DNA of 64,000 nucleotides, taken from NCBI GenBank assembly GCA_021371965.1, contig JAJFVE010000004.1:1-64000 (forward strand). Direction: 5' to 3'. The notes beneath the pieces are model-generated. The model was not told where the DNA came from. It saw only the letters and a program-made list of their open reading frames with translations, and ran no database searches. Made by a program: the position numbers and the translations under genes. This DNA comes from Planctomycetaceae bacterium. GTDB lineage: Bacteria > Planctomycetota > Phycisphaerae > SM23-33. Below are positions 38,299-47,673 of this stretch, one piece after another (position 1 is the stretch's first letter; each line of letters starts with the position of its first letter).

Positions 38299-40791
38299 AT
38301 GCGCACATACGTTTTGATGGGGATGGCGATGCTGGCGGGGCTATGCCCGGCCGGCGCGCAGACCATCGCGCCGGCGACAGCCACTGCCCCCAAAGGCGAT
38401 GCGGCCTTGGCGGTCTTGGCCGGCCAGAGCCTCTTGGCCTCGGCGATGGAAGGCGAATATAACGTCCGCACCCTGGCGCTGGCAAAGATGGCTCAGCAAT
38501 ATGCCCCCGACGACGCGGCGACGCAGCGCCTGCTGGGCAACCTGTATGAATTGGTCGGCAAGGGCAGCCAGGCCGACCGCTCGGTCCAAAGCCAACTCGC
38601 CGCGCAGGCGTGGGCGGGATATCTCAAGAGCCATGGTGATGACTACGTCGCCTGGATGCGATGGGTGGCGGCCGGATTGGCCGCCCAGCAATCGGTCGAG
38701 ACCCGCGGCGCCCTTCTCCAGCGGGTGATCAACGACGCGGCAATTCCCGCGGCGGTGCGGTCCGAGGCCGCCCTGCAGGAGGCGGCGCTTCTGGCGGGGC
38801 AGGGATACCCCGACGACGCCGAGCGAGCGACCCTGACATCCATTCGCATCGACGGCAACAACGTTACGGCCCTGGAGCAGTGGCTCAAGCGCCGCACCAA
38901 GGCGTCGGTGCTGGACCGGGTCGACGTGCGCCTGCGGCAGTTCCGGGGCAACCCATTCTCGGCGACGACGGCGGCCCAACTGGCGGGGATCCTCGGCGAG
39001 CAGGGGCTCTACGAGCAGTCGCTCCGCTTTTACTGGGTCAGTTGGAACGACGTTGCGGGGCTCTGCCGCCGCAAGGCGCCGCCCCTGCCGCTGGCGATGC
39101 TGTATTGCAATGCGCTGCTCGATGCCGGGCAGTACAAGACCGCTATCGAGACATTCGTGCCGCTGCTGGAGGCGTACCCCGGCAGCATCGACCTGCGCAT
39201 GCTGATGATCGAGGCGCACACCCTCGCCGGACAGGCGCAGGAGGCCCAGGCCGAGGCGGCTGCGCTGCGTTCGCAATTGGGAACGCTCCTGGCGTCCTCG
39301 CCTTCGCCTGAGGTGCTGGAGAAAGTCGCCGTGTTCTATACCGTCGCCATCCCCGACGAGACCATGGCTGTGAGCCTCGCCCAGCGGGCACTGGCGAGAG
39401 ATCCCAGAAACGTCAACTTGCAGCGGATCGTCATGGCGGCGGAGCTCAAGTCGAGCAATCCCGCCACGGTCAAGAGCGCGATGGAGTTTCTGACGGCCCT
39501 GGCAAAGCAGAACGTTTATGCCGCCGTCGTGCTGGCCGAGCACTATTCCAGAATCGGCGCGGCCGAACCGCAGCGGCAGATGATCGCCAAGGGGCTCATG
39601 CTTGCCCGGACCGGTCCGGCGGCGCGAACGCTGCGCGCGATGGCCCAGAAGATATCGATGCCCGTGCCGCCGGTATCCGGCAGCGGCGAAATCGCAAAGC
39701 TCATGGAAACCTTCGACGGCCGCTATATCGAGATGGCGACCGCGCCGCAGAAGTTCCTGGCCGTCCGCCTGGCATCGCCCACACAGAGCGTGCGCCCCGG
39801 CGAACCCATTTATATCGGTGCGACGCTGACCAACATTTCCAGCATCCCCGTGCCACTGGGCGGATGGGGAGCGCCGAGCCCCGTCGGGACGATGATTCCC
39901 GCGATGGGCCTGACCGTCACGCTCGCCGGCGGCACGCGCGGGTCCGTGCTCTTCAGTGCGGCGCAAATGCCGACGCTCAAGTGGCCGTGTCCGCACCAGC
40001 TTGAACCGCTCAAGAGCGTCGCGTGGCGCGTGCGTCTTGACGTGGGCGCCCTCGGACGAGAACTCTTCCAGAACTGCTTCGACAACCTCACGATCACCTG
40101 CTCGGGGATCGTCGACCCCCAATTGTGCGATGGGCAAATAGCCAGCGGTCTGGCCGCCATCGCCGTGGAACCCGTGACGATCACGCGGCAGCCCCTGGGC
40201 GTCCTCAAGGGCGACGGCGTGTTTTACGACATCGCACGGGTTCTCAAAGGCAACGCCCAGCCGACCGCTCCGGCCGCGACGCGTTTTCGCGCGGCCGATC
40301 AGGTTGCCTCGATGATGGCTTCCTTGGGCGGGCAGGGGCAACCGCCCGCCGCGGCCGCGGCTGCTGACATGATGGCCGTGGTCAAGATGCTTCTGGCCGA
40401 TCCCGAACCGGTGGTGCGGGCCGAGATGCTCGTTCAACTGGCCCGCCTGCCCCGGCGCGACGATGTCGTCCAGATGGCCCGACAACTCAAGGACGATCCC
40501 AGCCCCCTGGTGCGACTGCGCGTGGCGGAGTTGGCCGGCCCGGCCGACCCGAAACTGGCCCTGGCGATGTCCCGTGACGCCGACGTGCAGGTGTCGCTGA
40601 TGGCCCAGGCCGCATTGCCCCCGGCCGCGACGCAACTGGCCACACAACCCCTCCCCGCAACCGCCCCGACTACGGCCGCCCCCGTCGCCCCTGCGCCAAC
40701 GAGCGAGGCCCCGCCCCAGCTACCCGCCGCACCGCAGACCGTCCCGGCCAAGCCGCTGACCGCCCCGATCATCGAACTGCGAGATTACTAG
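38299..40791 (+). CDS. Exported protein with TPR-like and HEAT-like repeats
   Basis: 830 residues. Signal peptide (MGMAMLAGLCPAGA). Residues about 40-490 are helical TPR-like repeats; about 510-650 look like a beta-sandwich domain (FLAVRLASPTQSVRPGEPIYIGA); about 690-770 hold HEAT-like repeats (DPEPVVRAEMLVQLARLP, then DPSPLVRLRVAELAG). The C-terminus is Pro/Ala/Thr-rich. No enzymatic motif is seen. It probably works as a scaffold, perhaps with the PDZ protein encoded just upstream. GAGAGG precedes the ATG at 38299. Confidence 0.8.
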   Translation: MRTYVLMGMAMLAGLCPAGAQTIAPATATAPKGDAALAVLAGQSLLASAMEGEYNVRTLALAKMAQQYAPDDAATQRLLGNLYELVGKGSQADRSVQSQLAAQAWAGYLKSHGDDYVAWMRWVAAGLAAQQSVETRGALLQRVINDAAIPAAVRSEAALQEAALLAGQGYPDDAERATLTSIRIDGNNVTALEQWLKRRTKASVLDRVDVRLRQFRGNPFSATTAAQLAGILGEQGLYEQSLRFYWVSWNDVAGLCRRKAPPLPLAMLYCNALLDAGQYKTAIETFVPLLEAYPGSIDLRMLMIEAHTLAGQAQEAQAEAAALRSQLGTLLASSPSPEVLEKVAVFYTVAIPDETMAVSLAQRALARDPRNVNLQRIVMAAELKSSNPATVKSAMEFLTALAKQNVYAAVVLAEHYSRIGAAEPQRQMIAKGLMLARTGPAARTLRAMAQKISMPVPPVSGSGEIAKLMETFDGRYIEMATAPQKFLAVRLASPTQSVRPGEPIYIGATLTNISSIPVPLGGWGAPSPVGTMIPAMGLTVTLAGGTRGSVLFSAAQMPTLKWPCPHQLEPLKSVAWRVRLDVGALGRELFQNCFDNLTITCSGIVDPQLCDGQIASGLAAIAVEPVTITRQPLGVLKGDGVFYDIARVLKGNAQPTAPAATRFRAADQVASMMASLGGQGQPPAAAAAADMMAVVKMLLADPEPVVRAEMLVQLARLPRRDDVVQMARQLKDDPSPLVRLRVAELAGPADPKLALAMSRDADVQVSLMAQAALPPAATQLATQPLPATAPTTAAPVAPAPTSEAPPQLPAAPQTVPAKPLTAPIIELRDY

Positions 40792-40821
40792 AGATCCGCA
40801 CCGGGCAGCTACCCCGGCCGC

Positions 40822-42453
40822 TCACGCGTCGTCAGGGTGAGTGTCTCGGGAGCCTTTCCAGATGTCCACTGGGGCATCGTTGTCTTGCGGCTTGCCGGGG
40901 GTCGAGCGGCCTTGGTCGACCAGCTTCTGCAGCAGGGTTGAGAGGGAGTCGACGACGTCGCGCCGATTGGCCTGGAGGTTGGTGCGCTCGCCGGGGTCGG
41001 CCTCCATGTCATAGAGCTGGATGGGCGGGAGCTTCTGCTTCCTGGCCTGCTCGTCGTTGGGCGAGGCCCAGCCGCCCGAGCCGCCGCAGAGCACGAGCTT
41101 CCACTTGCCGCTGCGGATGGCGAACTTGCCGTTGATGGAATGATGCACCACGTGCTCGCGGACGGGGCCGGCGCCGCCCTGCAGCAGAGGCAGAATGCTT
41201 ACGCTGTCCTCGCCGGCGCTGTCGGGCAGGGGCTTGTCGATGATCTGTGCGCACGTGGCCATCAGGTCTGACAGGCAGACGGTCTGCTCGCACGTGGCGC
41301 CGGGCTTGACCACGCCGGGCCAGCGGGCGATGAACGGAATGCGGTGCCCGCCGTCCCAGGCGTCGGCCTTGTACCCGCGATAGCGCTCGGAAGGGAAGTG
41401 GCCTTTGGCTTCCATCTCCGCCGCGCCGACGTACGGGGCACAGCCGTTATCGCTGGCGAACATCACCAGCGTGTTGTCGGGGGCGCCGCTGTCGGCCAGC
41501 GACTTGAGGACCCGCCCGACGATGGCGTCGGTCTCCATGACGAAGTCGGCGTAGAGGTTCAGCCCGCTCTTGCCTTTCCATTCCTTGTTGACGGCCAGCG
41601 GCGTGTGCGGCGATGTCAGCGGCATGTAGAGGAAGAACGGCTTGTCCTGCTGGGCGCGGATGTACTCGTCGGCCTTGGCGGCGTACGTGGGCAGAAGTTG
41701 CTCGAAGTTCCAGCCCTCCAGGGCCGGGCCGGGCTGGCTGGCCTGGTTGTTGCCCAGCAGCCGCGCCGGCAGGAACTCGGTTGGGATCCCGACGGTGCGG
41801 TCGTTCTCGATGTAGCAGTACGGCGGCCAGTTGGGCACGTCGGTGCCGAAGTAGTAATCGAACCCGCGCGTGGTGGGCCCGCCGGTGGTGGGTTTGGAGA
41901 ACGCTTCCCGCCAGAGGGCCTTCTGCTTTGGCGTGGCGGGCTTGCCGTCGCAGCCGTGGAAATCGGCCGTGGCCTTGAAACTCCAGCCCATCCCCAGGTG
42001 CCACTTGCCGATGCAGCCTGTGCCATACCCGGCCTGCTTGAGCAGGCCGGCCACGGTCAGGCGGTCGCACGCGATCAGCGGGTCGCCGTAGACGCCGACG
42101 ATCCCGCTCTGCATCCGCGTCCGCCAGTTATAGCGGCCCGTGAGGATGCCGTAGCGCGAGGGGCTGCAGACGGCTGACGTCGCATGGGCGTCGGTGAATC
42201 GCATCCCCTGCGCCGCCAGGCGGTCGAGGTTCGGCGTGGGGATCTTGCCCTGGGGATTGAAGCACGATACGTCGCCATAGCCCAGATCGTCTGCCAGGAT
42301 ATAAATGATGTTCGGCCGTCGTTTCATGGCATTACCCTCTGCGGCCCCGGCGGCGCTGAGCCGCGCGAGGCAGGATGAAGAAGCCAGCGCCCCCGCGCCA
42401 ACGGCCGCAGCCTTGAGCGCCTCGCGCCGGGTCATCAAAGCTCTTTTGCTCAT
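40822..42453 (-). CDS. Sulfatase (arylsulfatase type, Tat-exported)
   Basis: 543 residues. Hydrolyses sulfate esters, here probably of polysaccharides. The twin-arginine signal is TRREALKAAAVGAGALASSSC; the final Cys could also be a lipobox. The formylglycine motif is CSPSR with Cys96, followed by GILTGRYNWR. Metal-binding ADDLGYGD, GKWHLG and FASDNG are present. The formylglycine-generating or anSME maturase gene is not in the window; Cys-type activation is expected. Sulfatase richness is typical of planctomycetes. Confidence 0.95.
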   Translation of the reverse strand: MSKRALMTRREALKAAAVGAGALASSSCLARLSAAGAAEGNAMKRRPNIIYILADDLGYGDVSCFNPQGKIPTPNLDRLAAQGMRFTDAHATSAVCSPSRYGILTGRYNWRTRMQSGIVGVYGDPLIACDRLTVAGLLKQAGYGTGCIGKWHLGMGWSFKATADFHGCDGKPATPKQKALWREAFSKPTTGGPTTRGFDYYFGTDVPNWPPYCYIENDRTVGIPTEFLPARLLGNNQASQPGPALEGWNFEQLLPTYAAKADEYIRAQQDKPFFLYMPLTSPHTPLAVNKEWKGKSGLNLYADFVMETDAIVGRVLKSLADSGAPDNTLVMFASDNGCAPYVGAAEMEAKGHFPSERYRGYKADAWDGGHRIPFIARWPGVVKPGATCEQTVCLSDLMATCAQIIDKPLPDSAGEDSVSILPLLQGGAGPVREHVVHHSINGKFAIRSGKWKLVLCGGSGGWASPNDEQARKQKLPPIQLYDMEADPGERTNLQANRRDVVDSLSTLLQKLVDQGRSTPGKPQDNDAPVDIWKGSRDTHPDDA

Positions 42454-42515
42454 CGGATCTGCTCCACGTTCGTTAGCGACAACTTTGCCACACAGACCCC
42501 GTCAAATCAAAGATG

Positions 42516-43793
42516 TTAAGCCGCGAGCGGCTTCGCTTTGCGGCGGAAGGGGCGCCATCGCGGCTGGCCAAGCGTGCGCGGTCGCCAGAGGCGGTCGATC
42601 TTGGGGGTGAAGGTGTTCATGATCAGGATGGCGGTGTAGCATGGGACCGGCAGGTCGACGTACAGGCGCAGGAGCATGGCGGCCGCCCCGCAGCCGATGC
42701 CGAAGAGCACCTGTCCGCCGGTGGTGACGGGGCGCGAGGTCATCTCCGTGGCCAGGAACATGGCCGCCAGCAGCAGCTCGCCGCTGAGGAGCTGATAGAT
42801 CACGTAAGTGAATCCGGCGTCGGCGCCCTCGATGCCCAGCGGCAGCCACTTCCAGAGGGTCTGGCCGTCCGGGCCGGCCAGGCGGATCGGGGCGACGGCC
42901 ACGACGACGGCCGCCGAGGCGATGATCGCCATCGGCAGTTGCCACTTGACGTATCCTCGATAGACGAGATAGAGGCCGGCGACGAGAATGACCACGGCGC
43001 AGGTTTCGCCGATGCCGCCGCCGCGGACGCCCAGGAGCATTTCGTTCAGCGGCGGCAGCTTGGACATGACCGCTCCTCGCAGGCGCGGGACGTGCTGCTC
43101 GGGCGGGGTCTTCAGCCCCGCCAGCATCAGCTCGCGGGGGATTTGAACCAGGCCGCTGTACTGCACCTCGTCGGTGCTGGTCAAACCGGCAAGAATGTCA
43201 GCCGGCGGGCGGACGCTGAAGGCGTCGCTGTCGGGCAGGGCCGCTCGGCCGGACCAGCGGTCGAAGGGGTCGACCTGCTGGGCGCTGCGGATGTCGCCGT
43301 CGAGCAGTTTGTCCCGGGCGAGGATGGGCCAGTACGCCGGCGTCAGCGGCGTCAGGAAGATGACCGCCACGGCCACGCGACCGACCAGCGCCGGTTGCCA
43401 GATGAAGTGTCCCACGCCGCCAAAGACGGCCTTGCCGATGATGATGGCGAAGGCGGCCGCCACGACGGGGATGTACCAGGGCACGAAGGGCGGCATGGTC
43501 AGGGCCAGCAGCACGCCGGTGAGGTAGGCGTGCGTGCGCCCCAACAGGGCGGGGGTGTGCGTGACGCGGTAGTAGATGCGCTCGATAACGACGCACGAGC
43601 CGACGCACAACGCCGCCACCGCCGCAGCGTACCAGCCGAACAGCACCATCCCGGCGATCAGCGGGGCGCAGGCGGCGGCGAGGGTGACCAGAAAGATGGT
43701 GCGGGCGGCCTCGGGGGCGCGAAGGAACGGCGCGGTCGTCACGCCCTGGCGGGCGGGTTCCAGCGGATCGGTAAGTCGGACGGTTTCGGTCAT
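42516..43793 (-). CDS. rnfD: Rnf/Nqr complex membrane subunit D (RnfD/NqrB family)
   Basis: 425 residues with about ten membrane helices. In the Rnf complex RnfD carries a covalent FMN and couples ferredoxin:NAD electron flow to ion transport. Family signatures: RTHAYLTGVLLALTMPP, GKAVFGGVGHFIWQPALVGR, FLATEMTSRPVTTGGQ. The usual flavinylation motif near a DAxSGATP-type segment appears as DAFSVRPPADIL, without the acceptor Thr; this is my alignment by eye. It follows rnfC by 1 nt. rnfG, E, A and B do not follow. Confidence 0.9.
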   Translation of the reverse strand: MTETVRLTDPLEPARQGVTTAPFLRAPEAARTIFLVTLAAACAPLIAGMVLFGWYAAAVAALCVGSCVVIERIYYRVTHTPALLGRTHAYLTGVLLALTMPPFVPWYIPVVAAAFAIIIGKAVFGGVGHFIWQPALVGRVAVAVIFLTPLTPAYWPILARDKLLDGDIRSAQQVDPFDRWSGRAALPDSDAFSVRPPADILAGLTSTDEVQYSGLVQIPRELMLAGLKTPPEQHVPRLRGAVMSKLPPLNEMLLGVRGGGIGETCAVVILVAGLYLVYRGYVKWQLPMAIIASAAVVVAVAPIRLAGPDGQTLWKWLPLGIEGADAGFTYVIYQLLSGELLLAAMFLATEMTSRPVTTGGQVLFGIGCGAAAMLLRLYVDLPVPCYTAILIMNTFTPKIDRLWRPRTLGQPRWRPFRRKAKPLAA

Positions 43794-43794
43794 G

Positions 43795-45111
43795 TCAGTC
43801 GCCCACCACGGCCGCCACGGCCGGTCCGGGATGGATCGCGCGTTTGAGCTGCCGCACGCGTTCGGTCAGCGGCAGCCGCGCCGGGCAGATGAAGGAGCAG
43901 ACGCCGCATTCGACGCAGGCGGTGACGTGGGCGCGCCGGGCCTGGTCGAGCAGGCCCAGCTCGTACGCGTCGTTAAGGGCCGACACGTTCAGTCGCGCCG
44001 GGCAGTGGTCGGTGCACCATCCGCAGCGGATGCACGGGCTGGCGGGCTGCGCCTCGGCGGGGTGTATCGCCAGGACCGCCTCGGTGGCCCAGGTGACGAC
44101 GGCGCGGGCGGGGCAGAGGCAGCCGTTCATCGGCCCGCCGTGCAGCGGGGCGTGGCGAACGAAGTTGCCCAGGTCGCCGCAGCGCGTGCCCACCGGAAGC
44201 AGGAAGTTGCCGTGCGTGGCCGACAGTTCGCCGCTGACGGTGACGACGCGGTGGGTGGGGCAGGCCCCGCAGGCGACCCAGCGGTATGCCGCCACGCACG
44301 CCCAGGCCCCGACGACCGCGGCGCCGGTGGCCATCAGCGACGACCCGTGCGGCGCCTCGCGCCGCGTGAGCACTTTGACCAGGATCGCATCGGCCCCGAT
44401 GGGGTACTTGTGCGGCAGGGCGATGCACGTCACGCCCAGGGCGGCCTCGGCGCGGGCCAACTCGCCGTAGTCATCGATGTAGCGCCGGTCGGCCGCCAGG
44501 ATCGTCTGGCCGGCCTCGATGGCGCGGGCGATGATCGCCAGGCCGGCCAGCACCTCGTGGCCGCGCTCGACCATGAGGCGGTGGTCGCCGGTGAGGTAGG
44601 GTTGGTTCTCCATCAGGTTGGCGACGACGGTGCGGCAGCGGTACATCTTTGCGCGGTCGATAAACAGGTGCAGCGGTTCGAGCGGGTTGCGGCAGGTGGT
44701 CAGGCCGCCCTCGGCCAATCGCCGGCGAAGCGCCTCGGGCGAACTGGTGCGCCAGGAATTATTGGCCGGGCTGTCGGCGTTCATGGGCGGCTCGGCCAGG
44801 TCCACCAACTCGATCGCCGGCGAGGGCACGAACCGGTCGCCCATGCAGACGTCGACGGTGGTGATTCCCGTCACCAGGGCGGCGGCGGGGGAGAAGATGT
44901 CCAGCGACGTGTTGTCCAGCGCCCGCGCGATGCGCTGACCTGCCGCGACGCGCTGACCGCTCTCGATAATGCACTCGGCCGCCCCGCGCCCGCATGGCGC
45001 CAGGGGAACCTGCAGCCGCTCCAGATGCGGCCACGGCGCGATCGGCGAGTCCTCCGTCGCGTATTTCTCGTGAGGCAAGTCGATGCCGCCGGTGAAGGTA
45101 CCGAATCTCAT
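43795..45111 (-). CDS. rnfC: Rnf complex iron-sulfur subunit C
   Basis: 438 residues. N-terminal GGIDLPHEKYAT resembles GGIHPPEHK of RnfC. The NADH/FMN-binding SLBB-type middle is present, and two [4Fe-4S] motifs lie in the C-terminal part: CIRCGWCTDHCP and CVECGVCSFICP. Accepts electrons in the cytoplasm and docks on RnfD. No Shine-Dalgarno precedes the ATG; TAACAT ends 6 nt upstream, so a leaderless start is possible though the -35 is weak. Only rnfC-rnfD are here. Confidence 0.92.
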   Translation of the reverse strand: MRFGTFTGGIDLPHEKYATEDSPIAPWPHLERLQVPLAPCGRGAAECIIESGQRVAAGQRIARALDNTSLDIFSPAAALVTGITTVDVCMGDRFVPSPAIELVDLAEPPMNADSPANNSWRTSSPEALRRRLAEGGLTTCRNPLEPLHLFIDRAKMYRCRTVVANLMENQPYLTGDHRLMVERGHEVLAGLAIIARAIEAGQTILAADRRYIDDYGELARAEAALGVTCIALPHKYPIGADAILVKVLTRREAPHGSSLMATGAAVVGAWACVAAYRWVACGACPTHRVVTVSGELSATHGNFLLPVGTRCGDLGNFVRHAPLHGGPMNGCLCPARAVVTWATEAVLAIHPAEAQPASPCIRCGWCTDHCPARLNVSALNDAYELGLLDQARRAHVTACVECGVCSFICPARLPLTERVRQLKRAIHPGPAVAAVVGD

Positions 45112-45166
45112 GAGGACATGTTACCGGATAGGCGGGTGCGACTCCAGCGGGATGAAGCAGGGCGGG

Positions 45167-45187
45167 GATTGTGGATTGCGGATTAAG
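45167..45187. repeat. Single-arm heptamer array (GATTGTG/GATTGCG)
   Basis: Three 7-nt units in register (GATTGTG, GATTGCG, GATTAAG), the same word family as 7542-7562, without a complementary arm nearby. Confidence 0.7.
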
Positions 45188-45242
45188 TGTGACCTCCCGT
45201 TTCGTCAGCGGTTGAGAAAGGTCGCGCACTAACGTGCGAAGA

Positions 45243-46484
45243 TCACGCTTTCCGTTTGCCGATCTTGCTGGCCGAGGGGGCCTTGATGCCTTTGTTCAGG
45301 GCGCGGTCCATCTGGCGGATGGCCTGGCGGAGACGCTGTTCGTTTTCGACCAGCGCGACGCGAACGTAGTTCTCGCCGTTTTCGCCGAAGGCGCGGCCGG
45401 GCGAGACGGAGACCTCGGCTTCGTCCATCAGGCGCAGGGCGAAGTCAATGGTGCCCTGGCCTTGCAGGTGCTTGTCGGCCACGCGGGCCCAGACGAACAT
45501 GCTTGCCCGAGGCGAGTCGACCTGCCAGCCGATTCGCCGCAGGCCGCCGACGACGATGTCGCGGCGCTTCTGGTATACGGCGGCCTGTTCGCCGACGGCG
45601 TCTTCGCACTCGCGCAGGGCGACGATGCTGGCCACCTGCACCGGCGTGAAGATGCCGTAGTCGTAATAGCCCTTGATGGTCGCCAGGGCGCGGATCATCT
45701 CGGCGTTGCCCACGCAGAACCCGATGCGCCATCCGGCCATGTTGTACGGCTTGGACATGGTCAGGAACTCGACCCCCACGTCCTTGGACCCGTGGGCCTG
45801 CATGAACGACGGGGCCTTGTAGCCGTCGAAGCACGAGCGCCCGTAGGCGAAGTCGTGAATCACCATCATCCCCGTCCGCCGCGCCAGGGCGACCACCGAG
45901 TCGAAGAACTCGACGTTGTCGACGGTCATGGCCGTGGGGTTGTGCGGATAGTTCAGGATCATGCACTTGGACTTGGGATACAGGTGGTCGGCCACGTAGC
46001 CGATGCGGGCCAGAAAGGCCTCGTCGTTGCCCAGCGGCACGTTGATGACGTTGGCCCCGGCCAGGGCGACGGAGTAGACGTGGATCGGGAAGAACGGGTC
46101 GCCCACGACGGCCGTGTCGCCGGGGCCCATCAGCGCCAGGCACATGTGGCTGAAGCCTTCCTTCGAGCCCAGCAGGGCGATGACCTCGCTTTCGGGGTCG
46201 AGCTTGACGCCGTAGACGCTCTTGTACATCTTGGCCACTTCGCGCCGCAGGTTCGGGATCCCGATCGACTGGCTGTAACGGTGGGCACGCGGGTCCTGGG
46301 CGCACTGGCAGAGCTTCTTGACGATCTTCTCCGGCGTCGGGTCGACCGGGTTGCCCATGCCCAGGTCGATGATGTCGACCCCGGCCGTGCGCTTCTCGTG
46401 CTTGAGCTTGTTGATGCGCCCGAACAGATAGGGCGGCAGGCGGCGGATGCGGTCAGCGACGTTGATGGTCCAGTCGTGGCTCAC
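45243..46484 (-). CDS. alaC: Aminotransferase of the AlaC type (glutamate-pyruvate)
   Basis: 413 residues, PLP-dependent class I. Close motif agreement with E. coli AlaC over the whole length: [52 protein letters not shown], the lysine in [14 protein letters not shown], and [11 protein letters not shown]. It makes alanine from pyruvate and glutamate; related DapL-type activity cannot be excluded, but dapL is already present at 31483. It starts with GTG 46484, overlapping the upstream stop (GTGA), so it is translationally coupled to the SurA-like gene. Confidence 0.9.
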   Translation of the reverse strand: MSHDWTINVADRIRRLPPYLFGRINKLKHEKRTAGVDIIDLGMGNPVDPTPEKIVKKLCQCAQDPRAHRYSQSIGIPNLRREVAKMYKSVYGVKLDPESEVIALLGSKEGFSHMCLALMGPGDTAVVGDPFFPIHVYSVALAGANVINVPLGNDEAFLARIGYVADHLYPKSKCMILNYPHNPTAMTVDNVEFFDSVVALARRTGMMVIHDFAYGRSCFDGYKAPSFMQAHGSKDVGVEFLTMSKPYNMAGWRIGFCVGNAEMIRALATIKGYYDYGIFTPVQVASIVALRECEDAVGEQAAVYQKRRDIVVGGLRRIGWQVDSPRASMFVWARVADKHLQGQGTIDFALRLMDEAEVSVSPGRAFGENGENYVRVALVENEQRLRQAIRQMDRALNKGIKAPSASKIGKRKA

Positions 46485-47479
46485 TGCCCGCTCTCCTCGA
46501 TGGTGCGAGCCTTGAGGATCGGGTTGACGAACTCGATCTTGTGCCCGACGTTGGCGCGGCGGATGATCTCGGCCAACAGCGCCTGCTGCATCGCCCGGAT
46601 TTTCTCCTGGCGCAGATCCAGCGTCAGGGCGTTCTTGACGTTCTCGAATTTGGCGGCCGGCGGCTCGATGATCTCTTCCAGCCGGATAATGTGGAACGCC
46701 GCGCCGACCTGAATGGGGTTGGAGATTTCGCCGGGCTTCTTCAGCGACAGCGCCACGTCGCGCATCGCCGCCGGAACGTCGCTGCTGTCTTTGCCGAAGG
46801 CCGGCAGCAGCCCGCCGTTGGTGCGCGAATCGTTGGTGGAGAAGCGTGCGGCCGTCTTGGCGAAGTCCTGCCCGCCGGTGACCATCGTCAGCACCTTCTG
46901 GGCGTCTTCGAGCGTGGGGACCTGGATGTGGCGGACGACGATCTGGCGCGTGTACTTGCGGTCGTACGCCGTCCGCAGGTCGGCGTCGCTGATCGTGATG
47001 TCCTGCGGCGTCATCTTGCGGAGCATGGCGTTGCGCTGCATGGCCATGTCCCACTGCTGGCGGGGCAGTTGACGCTTGACGAGCATCTCGTCGAGCAGGC
47101 GGATGCGCTGCTGGGCGTCGGCGACGCTGGGGAACGCCTCTTGCGTGGCGCGCTCGGTCTCGTCGGCCACGTCCTGCTCGGTGATCGCCACGTTCTTCTC
47201 GGCCGCCGCCTGGCGCACCAGCTCGTTGATCACCAGTTGCTGGGCGAAACGCATCCCGTAGACCTGCACCAGCAGGTCGTTGAGCTGCCGCATGTAGATC
47301 GGCCTGCCGTTGACGTACGCCATGATCGGCGTCTCGGCGGGCTTGACCGCAACCGCCGGGGCGGGCGCGGCCGCCGGCGCCACCGGCGGCGAAGGCTCGC
47401 GCGTCATGCTCGGCATGCGCATGGTATCGCACCCGGCGGCCAACAGCACCATCACGCAGAACGTCATCCGATTGGTCAT
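46481..47479 (-). CDS. SurA/PpiC-like peptidyl-prolyl isomerase lipoprotein
   Basis: 332 residues. Lipoprotein signal with lipobox LAAGC (Cys about 17), then a Pro/Ala linker, a SurA N-terminal-type helical domain ([27 protein letters not shown]) and a parvulin domain ([49 protein letters not shown]). It would assist folding of secreted or outer-membrane proteins. GAGGT precedes the ATG at 47479. Coupling to an aminotransferase gene is unusual. Confidence 0.9.
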   Translation of the reverse strand: MTNRMTFCVMVLLAAGCDTMRMPSMTREPSPPVAPAAAPAPAVAVKPAETPIMAYVNGRPIYMRQLNDLLVQVYGMRFAQQLVINELVRQAAAEKNVAITEQDVADETERATQEAFPSVADAQQRIRLLDEMLVKRQLPRQQWDMAMQRNAMLRKMTPQDITISDADLRTAYDRKYTRQIVVRHIQVPTLEDAQKVLTMVTGGQDFAKTAARFSTNDSRTNGGLLPAFGKDSSDVPAAMRDVALSLKKPGEISNPIQVGAAFHIIRLEEIIEPPAAKFENVKNALTLDLRQEKIRAMQQALLAEIIRRANVGHKIEFVNPILKARTIEESGQ

Positions 47480-47540
47480 GGTTTTGTACCTCGTGGCATG
47501 AGGGTACCGCCGCGCGCCGCGCAGGTCAACCGGAGGCGAC

Positions 47541-47575
47541 GATTGTAGATTGGGGATTTCGGATTGCGGATTAGC
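47541..47575. repeat. Single-arm heptamer array (GATTGTA/GATTTCG)
   Basis: Five 7-nt units in perfect register, all beginning GATT, directly abutting a palindromic element (47578-47667). Confidence 0.8.
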
Positions 47576-47577
47576 GC

Positions 47578-47667
47578 CGGGTGCCATGGCGGTCGTTTTT
47601 CAACCGCCATGTCCCTGAGCGTTCTGCGCGAGCATGGCGGCTGAGAAACGGCCGCCATGGCACCCGG
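47578..47667. repeat. Palindromic element with GGGTGCCATGGC ends
   Basis: The ends GGGTGCCATGGC and GCCATGGCACCC pair; inside are GGCGGT/ACCGCC-type dyads. It is nearly identical in layout to 52508-52605. Confidence 0.85.
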
Positions 47668-47673
47668 GCGGGA

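Noticed and set aside
38341..40647. 768-codon frame opposite the TPR/HEAT-like protein
   Set aside because: No signal peptide or motif; the plus-strand frame has a signal peptide, Shine-Dalgarno and repeats.
45243..47432. 729-codon minus-strand frame running through the SurA-like gene
   Set aside because: Only its last 413 codons are alaC, which starts at GTG 46484; the upstream part is an out-of-frame shadow of the SurA-like gene.
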